A stretch of 64,000 bases of DNA from CBDCMJ01 sp965218875 (GTDB taxonomy: Bacteria; Chloroflexota; Dehalococcoidia; Lucifugimonadales; UBA3495), in the NCBI GenBank assembly GCA_965218875.1, contig CBDCMJ010000001.1, positions 1 through 64,000 of the forward strand. The letters run 5' to 3'. This document shows, one piece after another, positions 41,526 to 50,900 of this stretch. The notes below the pieces were generated by a model. It had not been told where the DNA came from and ran no database searches. It saw only the letters and a program-made list of their open reading frames with translations. The position numbers and the translations under genes were made by a program. Within the stretch, counting starts at the first letter, position 1; each line of letters starts with the position of its first letter.

Positions 41526-41825
41526 ATGAGAGACGCAGACATCCCCGCATCCAGGCCGATCGCGCCAACCCTGCCGTTAGAAGAGACCGCCCGCCTGGGC
41601 GACGAGATATACGAGCGAGACATCCGGCCCCAGGTCGAGGCCGACCACCACGGGGAGGTCGTCGCTATAGACCTGGACAGTGGGGACTATGCCATCGCCG
41701 ACACCGCCCTTGCCGCAGCGGATGCCCTGCGAGAACGGTGTCCCGCCCCTGATGTTTGGGTAGTGAGGGTTGGGTATCCGACGCTGCGCACCTTCGGGGG
41801 CAGCTCCCTGCGGAGGACTGGATGA
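41526..41825 (+). CDS. small protein paired with an aspartic protease
   Basis: 99 residues: ARLGDEIYERDIRPQVEADHHGEVVAIDLDSGDYAIADTALAAADALRERCP and VWVVRVGYPTLRTFGG. Proteins with this wording (IYERxIRPxVE...GxxVAIDxxSGDYxI) are often found directly upstream of small clan AA aspartic proteases, as here. Function is unknown and a toxin-antitoxin-like relation has been guessed only from gene order. ATGA overlap with the next gene. Confidence 0.7.
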   Translation: MRDADIPASRPIAPTLPLEETARLGDEIYERDIRPQVEADHHGEVVAIDLDSGDYAIADTALAAADALRERCPAPDVWVVRVGYPTLRTFGGSSLRRTG

Positions 41826-42193
41826 TAGAGGGCTTCGTGAACGCCAATCGCGAAGCCATCGTTCCCCTGTCACTCCGCGGCCCGGACGGACAGACGCGGG
41901 AAGTGAACGCCGTGATAGACACCGGCTACAGCGGCGCTTTGACCCTGCCGCCTGCGTTGGTCGCGGAGTTGGAGTTGCCCTACGTGTTCAGCAGCAAGGC
42001 TACGTTGGCTGACGATACAGAAGTGGGCTTCCGCGTACACCGCGTCACCACGCTCTGGGACAGTGGGCCGCGACACATCGAGGCCGATGCCGTAGGCAGC
42101 ACCCCGCTGGTGGGTATGCTGCTTCTGGACAGCCACAACCTGGACATCGAAGTCGTGGATGGCGGCAGCGTCGTCATACAGGCCAGAGAGTAG
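41822..42193 (+). CDS. clan AA (retropepsin-like) aspartic protease
   Basis: 123 residues. The VNAVIDTGYSGALTLPPALVAEL segment has the catalytic D-T-G. The later VGMLLLDSHNLDIEVVDGGSVVI gives the second strand-turn motif (LLG-like) of a single-domain retropepsin that would act as a homodimer. Soluble, no membrane segment. It forms a two-gene unit with the small protein upstream. Confidence 0.8.
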   Translation: MIEGFVNANREAIVPLSLRGPDGQTREVNAVIDTGYSGALTLPPALVAELELPYVFSSKATLADDTEVGFRVHRVTTLWDSGPRHIEADAVGSTPLVGMLLLDSHNLDIEVVDGGSVVIQARE

Positions 42194-42223
42194 CGACAGC
42201 GCTCCCGAATCGACGCGTCCGCT

Positions 42224-44662
42224 TCAAGGCTTCTCCGCCCCCGCTCCCTCCTCCTCTCGCGTCTCCCCCTTCGCCATCCGGTAGCCCACGCGAAGCTCGG
42301 TGAAGATGTAGGTAGGGTTGGCGGCGGCGTCGCCCAGCTGGCGGCGGATGACGTTGATTGAGGTTCGCAAGGGCCGCACGTCGGCGTCGCCGTCCGTGCC
42401 CCAGACCCGCCTCAGCAGGTGCTCGTAGGTCACCACCCGGCCGGCGTTCACCGAGAGTTCGACGAGCAGACGGTACTGGATTGCAGCCAGGTTTATCGGC
42501 TTGCCTGCAAGCGTCACGAGGCGCTCGGCGTAGTTGATTGTCAGGTCCCCCAGGACATAGGGCACTTGCGGCTCGGACATAGTGCGTCTGCGAAGCGACG
42601 CCCCGATGCGGGCCACAAGCTCGGTCGGCGAGAAGGGTTTGACGACGTAGTCGTCCGCTCCCATCTGGAAGGCCCTGGCGATGAGCCGGTCCTGGCCGTA
42701 AGCGGACACGAATATTACCGGCACGTCTCTCGCGGCCACGATGTCCTTCATCAGGTCGATCCCGTCGACTCCCGGCAGCATCAGGTCGAGGAGGACCAGA
42801 TGGGGCCTTTCCTCTTCCATGAGGCGCAGCCCATCTTCCGGGTCACTGGTTGCGATCACCGTGTAGCCCGCCTCGATCAGGGCGTCCCGGATGTACCTGA
42901 GCGCCTGCAGGTCGTCGTCCACCACCAGAATGCGAACCTGTTCCCGCACCGACCTGCGTGAAGGTCTCGTGGAGAGCTGAGGGGATGGGGCCGGGGAGAC
43001 GTATCCTGAGGCTTCCACCGTCGGAAGGGTGAAAGTAAAGGTGGCGCCCAGTCCCGGACCTTCGCTCTCGACCCATATCCGTCCCCCGTGCGCCTCGACT
43101 ATCCCCTTGCAGACCGCGAGGCCGAGCCCGGTGTCTCCTCCCTGCTCCTCGCTCTCCAACCGGGAGAACTTCCGAAACAGGTGCGGCAGGCTCTCGGCGG
43201 GAATGCCCCTGCCGTCGTCGGAGACCGACACCGAGACATGGAGGTCGCCGGGGCCGGCGCTCACCCTTATGGTGGACGACTCCGGTGAGTGCCTGGCCGC
43301 GTTGGTCAGCAGGTTGTCCAGCACCTGGACGATGCGCGATCTGTCGGCCATAACCCAGGGCAGGTCGGACGGGATCTCGACGCGGAGGTTGTGACTGTTC
43401 CCGCCGATGCGGAAGTTTCTACCGGCCTCGCCTGTCAGGGCCGCGAGGTCCGTGGGCTCCGGAGCGACCGGAAGGTTTCCCGTATCTATGCGAGCAACGT
43501 CGAGGAGATCTGCGATCAGCGCGCTCATCCGGTCACTCTGCTCGAAGATGATCCTATGAAACTGGTGCACTTCGGCCGGGTTCATTTTCGAGGACCTGTC
43601 CAGCAGCGTGGAGACCGAACCCCTGACCGTGGCCAGGGGGGTGCGCAGCTCGTGGCTCACCATGGCCAGGAACTCGGCCCGCATCCGCTCGACCTCCTCT
43701 ATCTCAGTCATGTCCTGGAGGGTCACGATCAAGTTCTCGACTCCGTCGGCATCCGAGGGGGTGGGCGTGGCGTTCATCACCGCGCTGATGCTCCGCCCGT
43801 CAGGAGCCTTTAGGACAACCTCCTCGGCGCGGACAGTCTTTCCGGCGCTGAAGTCCTGGGCCATTGGCAACTCCCCAAGGAAGACCTCCTGTCCTTCGCC
43901 ACGTTGGACTTTCACCGTCTTGAGGAATTGGTCTGGTTGGATGTCGGATTCCCTCAGGCTATCGAGCATTCGCACCGCCTCCCGGTTGAACGACAACGGG
44001 TCGCCAGTCCTCCCATCAAGTACGGCGACACCCACAGGACATATGCCCATAAGCGATTCCAGATCGATTTTGACCCGCCGCACAAGCCGGCGCTTAAGTG
44101 CGTCGGACACTAGCGGCGCAGCCTGGGATGCCGCCGACTCGATGATGGCCTCGTCCTCTTGAGAGAACTTGCCGCCACGCTCCTTTGTGGCTAGGAAAAA
44201 GCTTCCGACCTGCGATCCGCCATGGCGGATCGGCGTCACCATGAGGGTTTCATACGGCGGAGGGTCTCCCGTATGTCCGAGCGACCTGCTGTAGCTCGCC
44301 AGGTCGTCAAGCCTCAGCGTTTCTTGCACGCGGCTGAGCTGCAGGAGCAAGTCCTCCGCCTGGACCATGTCCCCACCACCGTACCTTTGCTCAGGGGTGA
44401 GGCCGTGAGAGAAAAACTCCACCGGCTGGCCGGATTCGTCGATGGTCGCAATTCCCCCATATCTGGCCTCCACCAGCGCGCAGGCTCTGGCAAGCTCCCC
44501 CTCCAACATTGAGTCTTGTCCGATGCCTCCGGTTCTCCCAACGCCGGCCTCGCTCAGCTGGGACAGCCGTTCCCGCAGGGCCTGGATCTCTCGCAGCAGT
44601 TCGTCTTCTCGGTCCACTCTCAAACCTCCATCGGGCAGGAGATGGCCAGCACTCCCGTCCAT
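42224..44662 (-). CDS. hybrid sensor kinase fused to an OmpR-type response regulator
   Basis: 812 residues in one chain. A GAF-like sensor lies at about 50-200 (EARYGGIATIDESG) and a PAS-like segment at 205-330. HisKA near 345 has the phospho-acceptor MVSHELRTPL. The HATPase has LLTNAARHSPE and VSDDGRGIP. The receiver domain near 590-705 (RILVVDDDLQALRYIRD, HLVLLDLMLPGVDG) is followed by a C-terminal winged helix (AIQYRLLVELSVNAGRVVTYEHLLRRVWG, TSINVIRRQLGD, ELRVGYRMAKGE). There is no transmembrane segment, so the input is cytosolic. Sensor, receiver and DNA-binding output on one polypeptide is unusual. Divergent from the giant exported protein, which it may regulate. Confidence 0.9.
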   Translation of the reverse strand: MDGSAGHLLPDGGLRVDREDELLREIQALRERLSQLSEAGVGRTGGIGQDSMLEGELARACALVEARYGGIATIDESGQPVEFFSHGLTPEQRYGGGDMVQAEDLLLQLSRVQETLRLDDLASYSRSLGHTGDPPPYETLMVTPIRHGGSQVGSFFLATKERGGKFSQEDEAIIESAASQAAPLVSDALKRRLVRRVKIDLESLMGICPVGVAVLDGRTGDPLSFNREAVRMLDSLRESDIQPDQFLKTVKVQRGEGQEVFLGELPMAQDFSAGKTVRAEEVVLKAPDGRSISAVMNATPTPSDADGVENLIVTLQDMTEIEEVERMRAEFLAMVSHELRTPLATVRGSVSTLLDRSSKMNPAEVHQFHRIIFEQSDRMSALIADLLDVARIDTGNLPVAPEPTDLAALTGEAGRNFRIGGNSHNLRVEIPSDLPWVMADRSRIVQVLDNLLTNAARHSPESSTIRVSAGPGDLHVSVSVSDDGRGIPAESLPHLFRKFSRLESEEQGGDTGLGLAVCKGIVEAHGGRIWVESEGPGLGATFTFTLPTVEASGYVSPAPSPQLSTRPSRRSVREQVRILVVDDDLQALRYIRDALIEAGYTVIATSDPEDGLRLMEEERPHLVLLDLMLPGVDGIDLMKDIVAARDVPVIFVSAYGQDRLIARAFQMGADDYVVKPFSPTELVARIGASLRRRTMSEPQVPYVLGDLTINYAERLVTLAGKPINLAAIQYRLLVELSVNAGRVVTYEHLLRRVWGTDGDADVRPLRTSINVIRRQLGDAAANPTYIFTELRVGYRMAKGETREEEGAGAEKP

Positions 44663-44706
44663 CTCGCCCTGCAGAATGGGACCCGGATTGCGGGCAAACC
44701 GGAGTG

Positions 44707-44735
44707 ATTATACTCAGATTATATAAACATTACAA
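44707..44735 (-). promoter_or_regulatory. promoter of the hybrid kinase gene
   Basis: On the minus strand, TTGTAA (44735-44730), 17 nt, TATAAT (44712-44707), 45 bp before the start codon. Confidence 0.7.
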
Positions 44736-44902
44736 GAATCAGTCGAAATTCCCACAATTCCTTACGGCCAGATTACACCGGCCTTGTACAATGCAGTGAC
44801 GATAGAAGACCTGTACTGGGAGAGGACAACATCAACTGGCAGGCCATGGCCATTCGGCTCGGTCGAGAATGCCTGGTTCGCCTTATAGGAGACCCATCTG
44901 AA

Positions 44903-47900
44903 ATGAAGGTCATCAACATGGCGCGAAAATACCTGCCCCTGCCCCCCCCCCCCCGACTTTTGCCCTTCGGAATCGCCGGTTGGCTGGCGTGGGGCATCGC
45001 CCGTTCGGCATTGCGAGGTTCGCGGGTGAGCGCGCCCATACGTCAGGTGCCGGCGTTGGTCCTCACGGCGGCGCTGCTTCTGGCCGCCATCGCCGCACTG
45101 CCGGCGCTGCCCCTGCAGGCGCAGACGCCAGCGGCTGAACTCAGCGGGCTGAGCCTGAGTTCCGGCACACTGCGTCCCACGTTCGCCGCCGCTACTACGG
45201 AGTACCGGGCTGCGGTCAACTACAGCGTCAACCGGATCACCGTGACCGCCACGGCAGCGATCGGCGTCACGGTGGAATACCTGGACGCTACGGACATCGC
45301 TCTGGACGACGCTGACATCAATGCCACCGGGTTCCAGGTGGACCTCGCAGTTGGCGAGACAGCGTTCAAGGCCAAGGTCACCAGCGGCACTGATACCGAG
45401 ACTTACACGGTGACCGTCGAGCGGGACTCGGCGCACATCTTCGGCTGGACCCCGAGCAGGGACATCAATGCACTGGAGGCTGCGGGCAACGCAAGCCCCC
45501 AGGGCATATGGTCCGAGGGGACCACTATGTGGGTGGCCGACGATGACGACGACAAGCTCTACGCCTACACGCTAGCGACCGACGCCCGCGATGCAACCAG
45601 GGACATCAGCCTGCACAGCGACAACGGCGACCCGCAGGGCATCTGGTCCGACGAGACAACCATATGGGTGGCCGATGATGACGACGACAAACTCTACGCC
45701 TACGCGTTGAGCGGCGGAGCACGCGACGCGAGCAAGGAATTCAGCCTGCACGCCGACAACGGCGATCCGGCCGGCATCTGGTCCGACGGGATGACCATCT
45801 GGGTTGCCGAAAGCAGCGGCTCTCCCCGTAAGGTCTTCGCCTACACATTGAGTGGCGGCGCGAACGACACTGACAAGGAGTTCGTATCCAACTGGATCCC
45901 GGTTGGCATCTGGTCCCACGGGACGACCATGTGGGTGGTCAACGACGTCGGCGTCAATGTGGGGCTTCGTGTCGAAGCCTACACGATCGATCTGAATACC
46001 GACGGAACAGCGGGCCCCAACCACGGCCATCGGGACACCGACAAGCTCTTCGGGCTGCGCTCCACGCGCGGGACCACCCCGATGGGCATCTGGTCGGATG
46101 GCAAGGGCGCCGTGTGGATAACGGCCCCGGACGGCCCCAAGGTCGAGTCCTACCACATGTTGCCGTTCTCCGCTGGCAGCACCACACTGAGCACTCTGAC
46201 CATCACCGATGGGACGAGCGACTCAGCGCTACGCCCAGCGTTCGCCTCGACCACGCTGAGCTACCGCACGTCGGTCACTGACGACGTCAACCGGGTGACT
46301 GTCAGCGCGACTCCCAGCGACAGCACGGCCACATTGGCCTACCTGGATGCGAACGGCGAAGCGCTGGAGGATGCCGACTCCAACACTACCGGGTTCCAGG
46401 TGGATGTGGGCGTGGGGACGACGGGGATTCAGGTCCTGGTTACGACGCACGATGGATTTGCGTTTATCCACAGGGTCGTTGTGGAGCGTGACTCAGGCCG
46501 GCCGGGCGGCTGGACGCCAACCAATGACCTGTACGACCTGGATCCCATAGCCGTCAACTATCCCGCAGGCATCTGGTCTGACGGGACCACGATGTGGCTG
46601 ACGAACCATAGCAAATCGACAGTCTTTGCCTACACGCTGGCAACCAGCTTGCGCGACACATCGAAGGAATTCTCTCTGCATACCGACAACGACGATCCAT
46701 GGGGATTGTGGTCCGATGGAACAACGATCTGGGTTGTCGACAAAACGGACAAGAAAGTCTACGCCTATACACTGGACACAGGCGCACGGGATGCAACACA
46801 GGACATCGACCTGGACTCCACCATCGATGAAGCCCGGGGCATCTGGTCCGATGAGACGACAGTGTGGATTGCCGACCGTTTTGGCACCCAGCTCTACGCT
46901 TACACGCTATCCACTGGCGCACGGGACACCACCAAGGAGTTCGCTCTGGCAGCGAACTCCGAAATAACGGGTATTTGGTCGGATGGAACCATCCTGTGGG
47001 TGGCGGACCGTCTCGCCGACACACTATATGCCTACCAGTTGGCCGATGGCGCCCGCGACCTGGCCAGAGACATCGAATTGGTCCTACCTTCTCCAGAGGG
47101 CGTTTGGGGACGGGGGAGCACGATATGGGTAGCTGATGCCGGCTTTGCCTTTTATGGACTTTCAACAGCGTTGCACCGGGTCACCTCTTACCGGTTGCCC
47201 CCCTCGTCCCCGAACGATATCACACTCAGCAGCCTGAGCCTGTCGCCCTCTCCACTGGTGCCTTCCTTCACTGCGAACCTTCGCCCGGCATTCTCTTTCG
47301 CTCGCGTTGCCTACCGGGTCGCTGTTCCGAACCGGGCCGGCCGGGTGACCGTCAACGCTGCAGCAAGCAACAGCGCAACGACGGTGGCCTACCAGGATGC
47401 AAACGGAGACGTGCTGGAGGACGCCGACTCCAACGCTTCGGGTTTCCAGGTGGATGTGGCCATGGGGGAGACGTCGATCAGTATCAGGCTTGCCTCCGGT
47501 GGTACGGCGCTCACCTACACCGTGGTTGTGGAGCGTGATTCGGCCGCGCTCTACGGCTGGACCCCGACCAGTGACCTCAACGACCTTCTACAGGACAACC
47601 CAGCCCTCGCTGGCGATAGGATCAGAGGTGTATGGGCTGACGAAACGACAATCTATGTGATTGGTCATTTCGAGCCGATGGTTTTCGCCTACACACGGGC
47701 CGACGGTTCACGCGATGAGAGCAAGGACATCACGACCAATCAGGGTTCGCTCGCAGGCGGTTTGGACGACGGCGGCAAAGCGGGCATCTGGTCGGATGGG
47801 ATGACGATGTGGGTGCTGAACTACGTCTATGGCGAGGACATGAACGGGGTGGACGATCCTAATGGCTCCGGCAAGTTGTTCGCCTACACACTGAGCGACG

Positions 47901-50900
47901 GCGCGCGCGACACTACTAAGGAGATCCCCCTCAATTTGACTAGTTATGATGGTGCGAGGGGCATCTGGTCGAACGGGACCACCATTTGGGTATCGGACTG
48001 GATAGACGCCAAGTTGTTCGCCTACACCCTGGCCACAGGCGCGCGCGTGCCAGCCAGCGACATTACCCTGCACCACTTGAACGACAGCGCCCAGGGCATC
48101 TGGTCCGACGGGACCACCATCTGGGTTGCCCAATGGAATTCCCACAGGGTTTACGCCTACACACTGGCCACTGGCGCATACGACCCCGACAGGGGATTCG
48201 ACCTAGCGCCAGGCAACCGTTACCCACGTGACATGTGGTCTGACAGGGCGACGCTATTCGTGCCAGACCATTTTCAGAAGGTTTTCTCCTACAACATGCC
48301 GCCCTCCAGCAACGCCCGGCTGCGCGAGCTGGAGTTGACCGGGATCGTGCTGGATCCAATGTTCGACGGCGGCATATTCAGCTACGGCACCACCTCCGTC
48401 GCCACCAGCCAGACGGAGGTAACGGCGGTTCCCAGCGATCCCGACGCTACCTATGTGGTCAAGTTGAACGGGGTCGAGGACGACGACGGCACGGTGGACT
48501 TCGAGGGGTGCGGTGACGTCGTCTCGGTGGAGGTTACGGCGGCGGACGGGATGACGACGCAGACCTACACGGTGACCATCCCGGCGCATGCCACCGACGT
48601 CCCTGACCTGTCGGCCGACGCCCAGACGCTGGGAGAGGTGGACATCGGAGGGAAAGCGTGCAGCCAGATTGACCACACTCACGATGTTGACTGGTTCGCG
48701 GTGGATCTGGTTGCGGGGAGCACTTACGTCATCGACCTCGAGGGAAAGGCCACTAACGCCGGCACCCTGTTCGATCCGATACTGAGCGGCGTGTATGTCA
48801 CGCCGAAGGGGGGCACAGAGCAGATCATCGGCAGTCCTCGCGGCATCCGGGATGACAACGACGGTGAGGGCAACAACAGCCGCCTGATGTTCTACGTCGT
48901 GGAATCGGGCAGGTACTATATCGCCGTACGGGGTTTCAGCCTCCATACCGGCACCTACGTGTTGAGTGTGAATCAAAGAACCCTCGACGACCTGAGGCCC
49001 ATCGTTTACCCCAACGACCCGAGCTATGACCGCCCCAACGTCCCAGCAGTCGGCGAACCCCAAGACCAATCGGGCCACCCGTTGATCCTGCTGCGTGCGG
49101 CGCCGGCCCCGGACCCGGGACCCCTGGGTTCGGATATGCCCGAGGACACGACCACCACCGCGACGGTGATCGTGAACGGAGTGAACAACGACGACCCCGG
49201 TGATGACGGACGCTACCACGGGCAGATCGACCACCACTACGACCGGGACTGGGTCCGGGTGTGGCTGAGGTCCGGGAGGGCCTACGTGATCCACATGCTG
49301 GGCGCTGGGAACGCTTGGAGCGAGGATGAGAACAGTTGGCGCCTGACCTTGGAGGGGCCGCAGATTGGAGGGGTTTTCCTCGTTGACCGGGTCGCCGGAG
49401 ACCCCTATCCCTACGGTCTGCCTGGAACCGACGGGGAACCCACCAACGACGAGTGGGGGGCCGGACCGCAGTCGGCGGCCTACTTCACGGCCACTGAGAC
49501 CGGCTGGCACTACATCCAGGCTCAGGGCCAGTCCGTCGTACAAACCGGCACCTATGCGGTGCACGTGTTCAACCTCGCGAACCCATGGGGCGGCCCATCC
49601 CCCGCGCCAACGTCGGCCCAGAGCACCGGGGAGACCCCCGGGCGGCCCAAGGGTCTGACTGGTACCGTGGCACACGACGCCGTGGCCCTGACCTGGGATG
49701 ATCCCGAGGACGCCAGCATCACTGGTTATCAGATACTGAGGTTGGACCGGGATGTGCATGGTGTGGGGAACTTCCAGGTCCACGTGGAGGACACGGGGAG
49801 CGCGACGGCGGCGTATGTTGACCGGGAGGTTGAGCCGGAGACTCGCTACATCTACCGGATCAAGGCGCGCAACGCGGTGGGGCTGAGCGCGCGCAGCAAA
49901 TACTTCAATGCCAACACGCCGCCGGCGCCGGATGCGGAGCCCAACACCCCGGCCACGGGAGCGCCGTCCATTACGGGCACCGCCGTGGTGGGTGGGACGC
50001 TGACGGCCGATGTCTCGGGGATAGAGGACGCCGACGGGCTGAGCGGCGCGGTGTACAGCTACCAATGGATGATCAGCTTGGAAACGGCGAGCGCCGACAT
50101 ACCGGGGGCGACGGGAGCCACCTACAGCCCGGTGGCCTCCGACGAGGGATTGGCCATCAGTGTGCGAGTCAGCTTCACGGACGACGCGGGCAACGCGGAG
50201 AGTCTGACCAGCGCGGAGACGGAGCCGGTGGGCTATGCGGTGCAGGCGCAAGTGGCGAACACCCCGGCCACGGGAGCGCCGACGATCGGCGGCAACCCGC
50301 GGGTGGGCGAAGCGCTGAGGGCGTCTACATCCGGCATCGCCGACCAAGACGGATTGAGCAACGCAGTTTACCAATACCAGTGGCTGGCTGACGACACCGA
50401 AATCGCCGGAGCCACCGCCGCGGCCTACACCCTGGTAGATGACGACGCGGGCAAGGCCATCAAGGTGCAGGTGTCCTTCACGGACGACGCGGGCAACGAG
50501 GAGAGTCTGACCAGCGCGGCCACGGTAGCGGTGGAGGCCCGGCCCAACACTCCGGCCACCGGCGCGCCCACCATCAGCGGGATCGCCCAAGTGGGCGAGA
50601 CGCTGACGGCGAACACATCAGGGGTCGCCGACGCGGACGGGCTTAGCAACGTCCAGTACGAGTACCAGTGGCTTGCGGACGACTCCGACATCTCGGGAGC
50701 GACCAACGCCACCTACACCCTGACCGATAGCGAAGAAAGCAAGGCCATTACGGTGCAGGTGAGCTTCACCGACGACGCCGATAACGAGGAGACGCTGACC
50801 AGCGCGGCAACGGACGCGGTGGCCGGTGCGCAACCCACGGAGCCGCCCGCCAAGCCCAGGAATCTCTCCGCCACGGCGTCGCACGACTCGGTGACCCTCA

